A stretch of DNA of 64,000 nt from positions 109,669 through 173,668 of the forward strand of contig NZ_CABVQC010000009.1 of the NCBI RefSeq assembly GCF_902499175.1, written 5' to 3'. Of this stretch, positions 42,637 to 51,460 are shown piece after piece. This DNA is from Burkholderia aenigmatica (lineage in GTDB: Bacteria > Pseudomonadota > Gammaproteobacteria > Burkholderiales > Burkholderiaceae). The position numbers and the translations under genes are program-made. Below the pieces are notes generated by a model. The model was given only the letters and a program-made list of their open reading frames with translations, was not told the origin of the DNA and ran no database searches. The number at the start of each line of letters is the position of its first letter. Position 1 is the stretch's first letter.

Positions 42637-43464
42637 ATGACGCAAGCCTTCCATTTTTCGCTGAACCGGATGAGCGCGCCGCGCTTGCCGTTCGACCGTT
42701 ACGTCGCGCTGTGCAAGCGCCTCGGCGTCGACACGATCGAGATCCGCAACGATCTCGACGGCGTCGAGATCGCCGACGGCACGCCGGCCACCGCCGTGCG
42801 CGCAACGGCCGAAGCCGGTGGCGTGACGATCCTGACGATCAACGCGTTGCAACGCTTCGAGCAATGGAACGCCGAGCGCGCGGACGAGGCGACCGTGCTG
42901 GCCGACTACGCGACGCAATGCGGCGCGCGTGCGCTGGTGCTGTGCCCGACCAACAGCCGGAGCGACGCGCGCAGCGCGGACGTGCGCCACGCCGACCTCG
43001 TGAAAGCGCTGAAAGCGCTCGAGCCAATCCTCGCCGCGCGCGGCCTGCTCGGCTTCATCGAGCCGCTCGGCTTCGAGGAATGCGCGCTGCGCCGCAAGTC
43101 GGATGCGGTGAAAGGCATCTACGACGCGGCGGGCGAACAGGTGTTCCGGCTCGTGCACGACACGTTCCACCATCACCTGTCGGGCGAGGACATCTTCTTC
43201 CCGAACCTGACGGGCCTCGTGCATCTCTCGGGCGTCGAGGAAGACGACCTGCCGGTCGACCGGATGCGCGACGGCCATCGCGTGCTGGTCGGCGGCGCCG
43301 ACCGGCTCGGCAATATCCGGCAACTGCGCGAACTGCTCGCGCGCGGCTACCGCGGCGCGTTCTCGTTCGAGCCATTCGCGAGCGAGATCGCCGAAGCCGA
43401 CGATATCGAGGACCGGCTGCGGGCGAGCATCGACTACGTGCGCGGCGCACTGGCGGATCGATGA
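42637..43464 (+). CDS. TIM-barrel isomerase (IolI-like)
   Basis: Xylose-isomerase-like TIM barrel of 275 residues similar in layout to IolI (2-keto-myo-inositol isomerase). Metal-ligand segments: LGFIEPLGFEECALRR, RLVHDTFHHHLSGED, LVHLSGVEEDDLP and GAFSFEPFASEIA. It begins 38 bases after the previous gene. With an inositol-dehydrogenase-like enzyme next to it, it may isomerise the keto product formed by that dehydrogenase. Confidence 0.85.
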   Translation: MTQAFHFSLNRMSAPRLPFDRYVALCKRLGVDTIEIRNDLDGVEIADGTPATAVRATAEAGGVTILTINALQRFEQWNAERADEATVLADYATQCGARALVLCPTNSRSDARSADVRHADLVKALKALEPILAARGLLGFIEPLGFEECALRRKSDAVKGIYDAAGEQVFRLVHDTFHHHLSGEDIFFPNLTGLVHLSGVEEDDLPVDRMRDGHRVLVGGADRLGNIRQLRELLARGYRGAFSFEPFASEIAEADDIEDRLRASIDYVRGALADR

Positions 43465-43535
43465 CCGCCGCCACGGTGCATGGCCGACTCGAGCCGCGTG
43501 CCGATGGAAAACCACGAAATCAACAGGAGAACGGA

Positions 43536-44522
43536 ATGATCGAATTCGCGTTGTTCGGCGCGGGACGGATCGGCAAGATCCACGCGGCGAATCTCGCGCG
43601 CCATCCGGGCGCGAAGCTGAAGTACGTGGTCGACCGGCACGCGCCGTCGGCCGAAGCACTGGCCCACGCGCACGGCGCGCAGGTGGCCGACGTCGAGCGC
43701 GCGCTCGGCGATCCGGCTGTCCAGGCCGTGGTGATCGCGTCGAGCACCGACACGCATGCGGACCTGATCGTCGCGGCTGCGCACGCGGGCAAGGCCGTGT
43801 TCTGCGAGAAGCCCGTCGACCTGACCGTCGAGCGCTCGCGTGCGTGCGCGGACGTCGTCCGGCGCAGCGGCGTGACCTGCATGATCGGCTTCCAGCGCCG
43901 CTTCGACCCGACCTTCGCCGCGCTGAAGGCGCGCGTCGAGCGCGGCGAGATCGGTGCGCCGGAAATGCTGGTCGTCACGAGCCGCGACCCGGGCGCACCG
44001 CCCGTCGACTACATCCGCAGCTCGGGCGGCATCTTCAAGGACATGCTGATCCACGATTTCGACGTGTTCCGCTGGATCCTCGGCGACGAAGCGCAGACGC
44101 TGCACGCAACCGGCAGTTGCCTGACCGATCCGGCCGTGCAAGACGCAGGCGACATCGATTCGACTGCCGTGACGATCCGCACGCGGCGCGGGCTGCTGTG
44201 CCAGATCAACACGTCGCGGCGCGCCGCGTACGGCTACGATCAGCGTTTCGAACTGCTCGGCAGCAACGGGATGCTGCAGGCCGGCAACGTGCGGCCGACC
44301 GAGGTGAGCGCGTGGCTCGCGGGCGGCATCGCGACGGACGTGCCGGAGCCGTTCTTCCTCGAGCGCTACCGGCATGCGTACGCGGCCGAGATCGCGCACT
44401 TCGTCGACGCGCTGCGCGACGGCACGCCGGTCAGGACGACGATCGACGACGGGCTCGCCGCGCTCGAACTGGCCGAGGCCGCGATGAAGTCGTGGAAAAC
44501 GGGGCGCGTGATCGAGCTGTAA
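43536..44522 (+). CDS. iolG: Gfo/Idh/MocA oxidoreductase, inositol 2-dehydrogenase-like
   Basis: NAD-dependent dehydrogenase of 328 residues. N-terminal Rossmann fold (IEFALFGAGRIGKIHAANLA) and the EKP motif (KAVFCEKPVDLT), then an alpha/beta substrate domain with the catalytic DxxxH-type element (MLIHDFDVFRWILGDEA). The sequence is closest in layout to myo-inositol 2-dehydrogenase, which makes scyllo-inosose, but the substrate may be a related polyol. Last gene of the operon; the gene symbol is by similarity only. Confidence 0.85.
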   Translation: MIEFALFGAGRIGKIHAANLARHPGAKLKYVVDRHAPSAEALAHAHGAQVADVERALGDPAVQAVVIASSTDTHADLIVAAAHAGKAVFCEKPVDLTVERSRACADVVRRSGVTCMIGFQRRFDPTFAALKARVERGEIGAPEMLVVTSRDPGAPPVDYIRSSGGIFKDMLIHDFDVFRWILGDEAQTLHATGSCLTDPAVQDAGDIDSTAVTIRTRRGLLCQINTSRRAAYGYDQRFELLGSNGMLQAGNVRPTEVSAWLAGGIATDVPEPFFLERYRHAYAAEIAHFVDALRDGTPVRTTIDDGLAALELAEAAMKSWKTGRVIEL

Positions 44523-44713
44523 CGCAACCGCTGGCAGGCGGCGGCGCACCGCGCCCGCGGGCCGCCACCGGACGATCGGCCGCCCCTCTGGACGACACGT
44601 GGCGAGCACGCGGACGCATCGGGAAAATTTGCCGAAGCGTCGCGCGGCGTATGCGTGAAAGCACGTATGATGGCGAATTGATCTGCGTCGCCGACATCCC
44701 GCTTTTCACCACC

Positions 44714-45400
44714 ATGCTCGATCACCTCATCTGCGACTGCGACGGCGTGCTCGTCGACAGCGAAGTCATCGCCGACCGCGTGCTGCTCGACACGCTGTCC
44801 GCCACGTTCCCGAATCTCGATTTCGAAGCCGCCGCGAAGTCGGCGTTCGGCCAGCAGACGTCGCGCTTCCTGGCGGGAATCGAATCCCGCTTCGGGATCG
44901 AAATGCCGGCCAATTTCATCGAGACCATCGAGCACAACATCGAGAGCGCGCTGGCGCAGTCGCTCGCGCCGATCACCGGCGTGCGCGATGCGCTGCTGAA
45001 GGTGAGCCTGCCGGCGGCGGTCGTGTCGAACAGCCGGCTCGCGCGCGTGCGCAGCTCGCTGAAGCGCGCGTCGCTCACCGAGATCTTCGGCGATCGCGTG
45101 TTCAGCTCCGAGCAGGTGGCGCGGCCGAAGCCCTACCCCGACGTCTACCTGCATGCGGCGCACACGCTCGGTGTCGCGCCGGAACGCTGCATCGTCGTCG
45201 AGGACAGCGTATCGGGGCTGAATGCCGCGCGTGCGGCGGGCATGAAGACGATCGCGTTCGTCGGCGCGAGCCACATCCCGGACAACTACGCGGACGCGCT
45301 GCGCGCGATGGGCATCACGCGGATCATGCGCAAGATGGACGAACTGCCGGCGTTCGTCGAAGCCGGCATGCGCGGCGAGTTCGGGGACGTACAGTCCTGA
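44714..45400 (+). CDS. HAD-family phosphatase
   Basis: Haloacid-dehalogenase hydrolase of 228 residues. Motif I DCDGVLVDSE (nucleophile D8, D10), motif II VVSNSR, motif III lysine in ARPKPYPDVYL, motif IV VVEDSVSGLNAA, with a helical C1 cap between motifs I and II. It is the YieH/beta-phosphoglucomutase-like subgroup that dephosphorylates sugar phosphates. Separated by 191 bases from the iolG-like gene, so its link to that operon is uncertain. Confidence 0.9.
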   Translation: MLDHLICDCDGVLVDSEVIADRVLLDTLSATFPNLDFEAAAKSAFGQQTSRFLAGIESRFGIEMPANFIETIEHNIESALAQSLAPITGVRDALLKVSLPAAVVSNSRLARVRSSLKRASLTEIFGDRVFSSEQVARPKPYPDVYLHAAHTLGVAPERCIVVEDSVSGLNAARAAGMKTIAFVGASHIPDNYADALRAMGITRIMRKMDELPAFVEAGMRGEFGDVQS

Positions 45401-45500
45401 CGGTCGTGCCGGCCCGATCACGCTGATCGAGCCGATCCGGCGTGCGCCGGTTCACGCACGCCGTGCCACGGGCGCGCGAACGCGCCCGCCTTCCTTACCC

Positions 45501-46211
45501 TCAGGCCGGTTCGCAGCAGCGCTCGCGCGCAGCGGCCAGCGCCTCGCGGAACTCGACGAGTTCCGCGATCGTCAGCATCGGCAGCCCGTGCTGTTGCGCA
45601 AAACGCTCGACGTCGTCGCCGCGCGTCATCGTGCCGTCCGGATTCATCAGCTCGCACAGCACGCCGGCCGGCTTCAGGCCTGCGAGGATCGACAGGTCGA
45701 CCGTGCCTTCGGTGTGACCGCGGCGTGCCAGCACGCCGCCCGGTTGCGCACGCAACGGAAACACGTGGCCGGGGCGCACGATGTCGTGCGGCTTCGCCCC
45801 TTCGGCGATCGCCGCGCGGATCGTCGTCACGCGATCGGCCGCCGATACGCCCGTATGCACGCCTTCGCGTGCCTCGATCGAGACGGTGAACGCGGTGCCG
45901 TTGCGACTCTCGTTGGTCTGCACCATCGGCGGCAACTCGAGCGCACGCACCGTGTCGTCGGTCAGGCACAGGCACACGATGCCGCTGCACTCGCGGATCA
46001 GCAGCGCCATCGTCTCGGGCGTGATGCGCTCGGCGGCAACGATCAGGTCGGCTTCGTTCTCGCGGTCGTGGTCGTCCTGCAGCACGACCGCACGGCCTGC
46101 GCGCATCGCTTCGAGCGCGGCGGCAATGCGCGGCGGCACCGGTTCGGAATCCAGCAACGGGAGATCGGCAAAGGCGTCGGCGGGTGCCGACGAAATGGAC
46201 ATCAAGGACAT
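45501..46211 (-). CDS. ribB: 3,4-dihydroxy-2-butanone 4-phosphate synthase
   Basis: Riboflavin biosynthesis enzyme of 236 residues that converts ribulose 5-phosphate to 3,4-dihydroxy-2-butanone 4-phosphate and formate. Motifs: [20 protein letters not shown] (acidic metal site), [40 protein letters not shown] and [14 protein letters not shown]. There is no GTP cyclohydrolase II domain, so it is a stand-alone RibB. The start follows an AGGAG site. An FMN riboswitch lies in the long leader, so expression should fall when FMN is high. Confidence 0.96.
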   Translation of the reverse strand: MSLMSISSAPADAFADLPLLDSEPVPPRIAAALEAMRAGRAVVLQDDHDRENEADLIVAAERITPETMALLIRECSGIVCLCLTDDTVRALELPPMVQTNESRNGTAFTVSIEAREGVHTGVSAADRVTTIRAAIAEGAKPHDIVRPGHVFPLRAQPGGVLARRGHTEGTVDLSILAGLKPAGVLCELMNPDGTMTRGDDVERFAQQHGLPMLTIAELVEFREALAAARERCCEPA

Positions 46212-46283
46212 GTGAAACGCTCCTCGCAAAGACGATTTGGGCGAAAAACGTTTCAGGGCATTGCAAACAGACAGAACGACAAC

Positions 46284-46308
46284 CCGCTTCGCATGCATCG
46301 CGAAGCGG
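46284..46308 (-). terminator. hairpin between the riboswitch and ribB (expression platform)
   Basis: On the minus strand, a 9-bp perfect stem CCGCTTCGC / GCGAAGCGG with a 7-nt loop is followed by GTTGTCGTTCTG, a broken T run. It sits between the FMN aptamer and the ribB start, the usual place of a regulatory terminator. Confidence 0.6.
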
Positions 46309-46330
46309 CCCTGGCGGACATGACTATCTG

Positions 46331-46480
46331 CACATCTTCTCTCATCCGGACTGTGACCGTCGGCTCTGGCATTCGACCAGATCTGCTGACCCCGCGCGGA
46401 TGCGCGGGCGCTCGCGGGCTCGCCGGCTTACGCCAGCCTACCGCCGGTGGGGAATTTCGCCCCGCCCTGAAGACGCACTG
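46331..46480 (-). ncRNA. FMN riboswitch (RFN element)
   Basis: On the minus strand the conserved RFN blocks are all present in order: GGGCGGGGCGAAATTCCCC, ACCGGCGGTA, GTCAGCAGATCTGGT, CCAGAGCCGACGGT, and AGTCCGGATGAGAGAAGA closing the P1 helix with TCTTC at the 5' end. It begins about 270 bases and ends about 120 bases upstream of ribB. It senses FMN and shuts down riboflavin synthesis. Confidence 0.95.
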
Positions 46481-46667
46481 ATTGCCGGATGGGCCAATCC
46501 CATCAACGGCGGGCCAAGCATACAACAGCTGCGCGCGCGGCGCAGCGAACATCACCTAAAACCTTACTGACGACTCCGTCTAACGGCATCGTCCGAACGG
46601 CCGACGGGCGACCCGCGATCTCTCCCCAACGACGGGAACGCGGCCCGCTTCCGTGCGGCCTGCGCGA

Positions 46668-47369
46668 TCAGCCGGCCGCGTGCGCTGCATGGGTCGCGTG
46701 CGCCGCATCGGGCACGAGCCAGCGCGGCGGCACCTCGGGGCTCACCGTCACGCGAAACGCGCGCGCCTCGCTGTCACCCGGATTGCGCAGGCTGTACGGC
46801 TGGTCGGCATCGAACACGATCGCATCGCCGGTCGCGAGCAACTGGCGGCGATCATGTACGCTGACTTCCAGCGTGCCCTCGCTGACGACGAGGTTGACCG
46901 TCGTGCCGGGCGCGCGACGGGTGCCGGGCTCCGTATGCAGCGGCGCGATCCGCAGCTCGTGGAACTCGGCCGCGGCCGGCTCGCCTTCCGGGTACAGCGC
47001 GCGCGCCGAGAAGCGGCCGTTCGAGCTGACGACGCGCGACGCACGCTCGGCCGCCAGATGCTCGAAGCCGTTCACCGCATGGCGGCGCAGGAATGCGGCG
47101 ACCGATACCTTCAGCGCCGCGGCGATCTTGCAGAGCACCTTGATTGACGGCACGCTGCGCGCCGACTCGATCTGCGCGAGCATCGCACGCGACACGCCGG
47201 ACAGCCGTGCGAGCGCATCGAGCGACAACTGCCGCTCGGCACGCAACCGCGCGAGGTTCACGCCGACGACCTGCTCGAGCACGTCGAGCGACGCAGCGGC
47301 CCGCGCATCGACGGCATTGCCGGACTCGAAGGAAGACAGGTCGCGCACGAGCGCCAGGGATGAAGACAT
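46668..47369 (-). CDS. XRE-family regulator with C-terminal cupin domain
   Basis: Transcriptional regulator of 233 residues. The helix-turn-helix (about 38-95) reads LARLRAERQLSLDALARLSG then VSRAMLAQIESARSVPS; the cupin sensor (about 130-215) contains GTTVNLVVSEGTLEVSV and GDAIVFDADQPYSLRNPG. This two-domain type often controls amino-acid or polyamine genes. The C-terminus is A/H-rich. The MFS gene lies upstream on the same strand with a 218-base gap. Confidence 0.9.
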   Translation of the reverse strand: MSSSLALVRDLSSFESGNAVDARAAASLDVLEQVVGVNLARLRAERQLSLDALARLSGVSRAMLAQIESARSVPSIKVLCKIAAALKVSVAAFLRRHAVNGFEHLAAERASRVVSSNGRFSARALYPEGEPAAAEFHELRIAPLHTEPGTRRAPGTTVNLVVSEGTLEVSVHDRRQLLATGDAIVFDADQPYSLRNPGDSEARAFRVTVSPEVPPRWLVPDAAHATHAAHAAG

Positions 47370-47490
47370 AGCATTGCCTCCGGGCCGCTTGTGCAGCCCT
47401 GCGTATGGGGTAAGCCGGGATCGGAATCGGGTTGCGCCAGCAACGGCGCGTATCGAGACGCTATCACCCGGCCCTGCACCGGCAAACGAA

Positions 47491-47510
47491 GTTATCTTCA
47501 CACCGTTATC
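47491..47510. promoter_or_regulatory. direct repeat upstream of the XRE-cupin gene
   Basis: Two copies of GTTATC (47491-47496 and 47505-47510) spaced 14 bases apart, 122-141 bases upstream of the XRE gene start. A possible operator of this regulator; weak evidence. Confidence 0.3.
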
Positions 47511-47587
47511 AGCATCGCGGAGGAATGCGTTTCTCGCGAACCTTTTCCTGCCGCTATCGCGTCGCGCAGGCGCCGCTCATTCGCCAT

Positions 47588-48763
47588 TCATTGCGCCGCC
47601 GGCGCCGCGCCGCTTGCCGGCCCGCGCGCATCGAGCCGCATCGCGAACCACGTGACGACGAGCGCCGCGAACGTCACCGCGACGGCGACCCACGGCAGCG
47701 CATCGAGCGCGAGGCCGCGATCCAGCGCAAAGCCGCCGAGCCACGCACCGAGTGCATTGCCGACGTTGAACGCACCGATGTTCAGCGTCGACGCGAGATG
47801 CGGCGCGCTCGCGGCCTTCTCGACCATGCGCGCCTGCAGCGGCGGCACCGTCGCGAACGCGGCGATCCCCCACGCGAACACGGTCACGGCCGCCGCGACC
47901 GGATAGTGGCTCGTCTTCGCGAACACGACCATCACTGCGATCAGTGCGACGAGGATCGCGATCAGCGACGGCATCAGCGCGCGGTCGGCGAGCTTGCCGC
48001 CCAGCGTGTTGCCGATCGTGAGCCCCGCGCCGAACAGCACGAGGATCAGCGCGACCGCGCGCGGCGAATAGCCCGACACGGACTGGAGGATCGGCGCGAT
48101 GTACGTGAACACGACGAACACGCCGCCGAAGCCGAGCACCGTCATCAGCAGCGCGAGCCACACCTGCGGCTCCTTCAGCACGCGCACTTCGTGGCCGAGG
48201 CCGACCGGCCCGCTGTCGTGGCGGTTCGGCACGAGCGCGGCGACGCCGCCGAGCGCCAGCACGCCGAGCGCGGCGACGATCCAGAACGACGCGCGCCAGC
48301 CGAGCAGCTGACCGACGAACGTGCCGAACGGCACGCCGAGCACGTTCGCCAGCGTGAGCCCCGTGAACATCAGCGCGATCGCGCTCGCGCGCTTGTCGGT
48401 CGGCACGAGCGATGCGGCGACCACCGCGCCGATCCCGAAGAACGATCCGTGCGCGAACGACGTGACGACGCGCGCGACCATCAGCATCGCGTAGCCGGAC
48501 GCGGTCGCGCACAGCACGTTGCCGACGATGAAAATCGCCATCAGCAACTGCAGCGCGGCCTTGCGCGGCATGCGGCTCGTCAGCACCGCGAGCAGCGGCG
48601 CGCCGGCCGCGACGCCGAGCGCGTAGCCGGTCACGAGCAGCCCGGCCGACGGTAGCGACACGGCCAGATCCTGCGCGACTTCGGGCAACAGGCCCATGAT
48701 GATGAATTCGGTGGTGCCGATGGCGAAGGCGCTGATCGCGAGCGCCAGCAAGGGAATGGGCAT
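47588..48763 (-). CDS. MFS efflux transporter (DHA1 family)
   Basis: Twelve-helix major facilitator of 391 residues. It starts MPIPLLALAISAFAIGTTEF, the typical DHA1 start, followed by MGLLPEVAQDLAVSLPSAGL; loop 2-3 reads LTSRMPRKAAL, segment 4 has RVVTSFAHGSFFGIG, and segment 5 carries the antiporter-type motif TLANVLGVPFGTFVGQLLGW. Such proteins expel sugars, arabinose-like compounds or drugs (AraJ/NepI group). Divergent from a LysR-type gene (48911), its likely regulator, across 147 bases. Confidence 0.9.
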   Translation of the reverse strand: MPIPLLALAISAFAIGTTEFIIMGLLPEVAQDLAVSLPSAGLLVTGYALGVAAGAPLLAVLTSRMPRKAALQLLMAIFIVGNVLCATASGYAMLMVARVVTSFAHGSFFGIGAVVAASLVPTDKRASAIALMFTGLTLANVLGVPFGTFVGQLLGWRASFWIVAALGVLALGGVAALVPNRHDSGPVGLGHEVRVLKEPQVWLALLMTVLGFGGVFVVFTYIAPILQSVSGYSPRAVALILVLFGAGLTIGNTLGGKLADRALMPSLIAILVALIAVMVVFAKTSHYPVAAAVTVFAWGIAAFATVPPLQARMVEKAASAPHLASTLNIGAFNVGNALGAWLGGFALDRGLALDALPWVAVAVTFAALVVTWFAMRLDARGPASGAAPAAQ

Positions 48764-48910
48764 GAGGTTCTCCGGGAAGCGGCGGGTGCGGCGCCCGGTC
48801 GGTGCCGCACCGCACCAAAATGCGGGATGTGCGCGCATTGTCCCGAATACGCCTATATTTGAGAATTGGCGTGGCATTTGAACCATTTTCAAAAATTTCT
48901 GAAAAATCCG

Positions 48911-49843
48911 ATGGATCGACTGGGCGATATCCGGCTGTTCGTCGAGGCGGCCGAACTGGGCAGCCTGTCCGCTGCCGGGCGCAAGCTGAACCTCACGCCG
49001 GCCGCCGCGAGCGCGCGCCTCGCAAAGCTCGAGGCAGCCGTCGCGACCCGGCTGTTCGATCGTTCGACCCGGCAGTTGCGGCTCACCGACGAGGGCCGCC
49101 TGTACCTGAACGGCTGCCGGCAGGCATTGCAGGCGCTCGACGACGCCAACGCGCTGCTGCAGGCCGGCCGCAATGTCGTCGCCGGCCGGGTGCGGTTGTC
49201 GGCGACGTCCGATTTCGGCCGCCGCCGGCTGCTCGACTGGCTCGACGAATTCACCGCCCGCTACCCGGACGTGACGTTCTCGCTGACGGCGTCCGACTCG
49301 ACGGTGAACCTGTGGCAGGACGAGATCGACCTCGCGATCCGCTTCGCGGCACCGCCCGACGGCGCGCTGATCGCCCGCCGGCTCGCCGCGGACCGGCGCG
49401 TGCCGTGCGCGGCGCCGTCTTTCATCGAACGCCACGGCGTGCCGAGTGATCCGCACGATCTGGCCCGCTTTCCGTGCAACGTGATCACGGTGGCGTCCGG
49501 GCCGATGAACACGTGGCGCTTCACGCGCGGCGACGACACCCAGACCTGCACGGTGCCGCTCGCCACCGCGTTCGAGACCAACGACGGCGGCCTCGCCCGC
49601 GAGTGGGCGCTGCGCGGCCGCGGCATCGTGCTGAACTCGATCTGGGATGTCGCCGACGACATCCGCGCCGGGCGGCTCAAGGTCCTGCTGCCCGACTGGC
49701 GGCACCAGAGCGCGCCGCTGCACGCGATCTATCCCGGCAAGCGCTACATGGCGCCACGCGTGCGCGTGCTGCTCGACTTTCTCGCCGAACGCTTCGCGCG
49801 CGAGGAAGCCGCGCACGACGACCTGCTGAACGCGTGCCGCTGA
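48911..49843 (+). CDS. LysR-family transcriptional regulator
   Basis: LysR-type regulator of 310 residues: N-terminal winged helix (MDRLGDIRLFVEAAELGSLS, recognition helix TPAAASARLAKLEAAV, wing RSTRQLRLTDEG) and an effector-binding domain (VRLSATSDFGRRRLLDWL, then DLAIRFAAPPDGALIARRL). It is CrgA-like. Divergent position suggests that it controls the adjacent MFS exporter gene. Confidence 0.92.
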   Translation: MDRLGDIRLFVEAAELGSLSAAGRKLNLTPAAASARLAKLEAAVATRLFDRSTRQLRLTDEGRLYLNGCRQALQALDDANALLQAGRNVVAGRVRLSATSDFGRRRLLDWLDEFTARYPDVTFSLTASDSTVNLWQDEIDLAIRFAAPPDGALIARRLAADRRVPCAAPSFIERHGVPSDPHDLARFPCNVITVASGPMNTWRFTRGDDTQTCTVPLATAFETNDGGLAREWALRGRGIVLNSIWDVADDIRAGRLKVLLPDWRHQSAPLHAIYPGKRYMAPRVRVLLDFLAERFAREEAAHDDLLNACR

Positions 49844-49933
49844 TGGCCGGCGCACCGTCGTCCGGGGGTCGAAACCTGGCAGGCGGCGTCGCGCGGCCGC
49901 AACCCGCCGCCCGTCCCGGGCAGCATGAAAAGC

Positions 49934-49939
49934 TATAAT
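49934..49939 (+). promoter_or_regulatory. candidate -10 element of miaB
   Basis: Perfect TATAAT in GCTATAATGGAAGG, about 120 bases upstream of the miaB start. No clear -35 element is seen 16-18 bases upstream. Confidence 0.45.
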
Positions 49940-50057
49940 GGAAGGCTTTCCCGACGGCCTTTCATGCTGGCTGCGCGCCATCCGCGTGCAGCGCACGGCC
50001 GTCCCGATTCACTCTTGACGACGCCCCCAGGTCAACCACTGCGAACGGCGAACCCCC

Positions 50058-51431
50058 ATGACCAAGAAAGTTTACGTAAAGACCTTCGGCTGCCAGATGA
50101 ACGAGTACGACTCGGACAAGATGGTGGACGTGCTGAATGCGGCCGAAGGCCTCGAAAAGACCGACACCCCGGAAGACGCGGACATCATCCTGTTCAACAC
50201 GTGCTCGGTGCGTGAAAAGGCGCAGGAGAAGGTGTTCTCCGATCTCGGCCGCGTGCGCGAGCTGAAGGAAGCGAAGCCGGATCTGCTGATCGGCGTCGGC
50301 GGCTGCGTCGCGAGCCAGGAAGGCGCGTCGATCGTGTCCCGTGCACCGTACGTCGACCTGGTATTCGGCCCGCAGACCCTGCACCGCCTGCCGCAGATGA
50401 TCGACGCGCGCCGCGCGAGCGGCCGCTCGCAGGTCGACATCACGTTCCCCGAAATCGAGAAGTTCGACCACCTGCCGCCCGCGCGCGTCGAAGGGCCGAG
50501 CGCGTTCGTGTCGATCATGGAAGGCTGCTCGAAGTACTGCAGCTACTGCGTGGTGCCGTACACGCGCGGCGATGAAGTGTCGCGCCCGCTCGACGACGTG
50601 CTGACCGAAGTGGCCGGCCTCGCCGACCAGGGCGTGCGCGAAGTCACGCTGCTCGGCCAGAACGTGAACGCCTATCGTGGCGCGCTGACGGCCGGCTCGT
50701 CGGAGATCGCCGATTTCGCGACGCTGATCGAATACGTCGCCGACATCCCCGGCATCGAGCGGATCCGCTATACGACGTCGCACCCGAAGGAATTCACGCA
50801 GCGCCTGATCGACACCTACGCGAAGGTGCCGAAGCTCGTGAACCACCTGCACCTGCCCGTCCAGCACGGTTCCGACCGCATCCTGATGGCGATGAAGCGC
50901 GGCTACACGGTGCTCGAATACAAGTCGGTGATCCGCAAGCTGCGCGCGATCCGCCCGGACCTGTCGCTGTCGACCGACATGATCGTCGGCTTCCCCGGCG
51001 AGACCGAGGACGATTTCGACAAGATGATGGCGCTCGTGCACGACATGAGCTACGACACCAGCTTCTCGTTCATCTACAGCCCGCGCCCCGGCACGCCGGC
51101 CGCGAACCTGCACGACGACACGCCGCGCGAAGTGAAGCTCAAACGCCTGCAACATCTGCAGGCGACCATCGAGGAAAACGTCGCGCGCATCAGCCAGTCG
51201 ATGGTCGGGAAGGTCGAGCGGATCCTCGTCGAGGGCCCGTCGCGCAAGGACCCGAACGAACTCGCGGGCCGCACCGAGAACAACCGGGTCGTGAATTTCC
51301 CGGCGCCGCTCGCGTCGCACCCGCGCCTGATCGGCCAGATGATCGACGTGAAGATCAACCATGCGTATCCGCATTCGCTGCGCGGCGAGCTCCTGCTCGT
51401 CAGCGACGACGCGAGCGCGGCCACCCACTGA
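50058..51431 (+). CDS. miaB: tRNA-2-methylthio-N6-dimethylallyladenosine synthase
   Basis: Radical-SAM methylthiotransferase of 457 residues that modifies i6A37 of tRNAs reading UNN codons. N-terminal UPF0004 cysteines C12 (GCQMN), C49 (NTCSV) and C83 (GGCVA) hold one [4Fe-4S] cluster; the radical-SAM motif CxxxCxxC is C157, C161, C164; a C-terminal TRAM domain follows ([13 protein letters not shown]). First gene of the miaB-phoH-ybeY block. Confidence 0.97.
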   Translation: MTKKVYVKTFGCQMNEYDSDKMVDVLNAAEGLEKTDTPEDADIILFNTCSVREKAQEKVFSDLGRVRELKEAKPDLLIGVGGCVASQEGASIVSRAPYVDLVFGPQTLHRLPQMIDARRASGRSQVDITFPEIEKFDHLPPARVEGPSAFVSIMEGCSKYCSYCVVPYTRGDEVSRPLDDVLTEVAGLADQGVREVTLLGQNVNAYRGALTAGSSEIADFATLIEYVADIPGIERIRYTTSHPKEFTQRLIDTYAKVPKLVNHLHLPVQHGSDRILMAMKRGYTVLEYKSVIRKLRAIRPDLSLSTDMIVGFPGETEDDFDKMMALVHDMSYDTSFSFIYSPRPGTPAANLHDDTPREVKLKRLQHLQATIEENVARISQSMVGKVERILVEGPSRKDPNELAGRTENNRVVNFPAPLASHPRLIGQMIDVKINHAYPHSLRGELLLVSDDASAATH

Positions 51432-51460
51432 CTGACGCTCAACAGGAACCCGACGCCACT

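Noticed and set aside
45469..45488. Hairpin CGGGCGCG-CGAA-CGCGCCCG between the HAD gene and ribB
   Set aside because: A clean stem, but no T run on either strand; it might be a structural or bidirectional end but this is not supported.
48764..49996. Long open frame extending the MFS exporter upstream, antisense to the LysR gene
   Set aside because: It lacks family sequence and a ribosome site; the transporter clearly begins at its first membrane helix. Long antisense frames are expected at this GC content.
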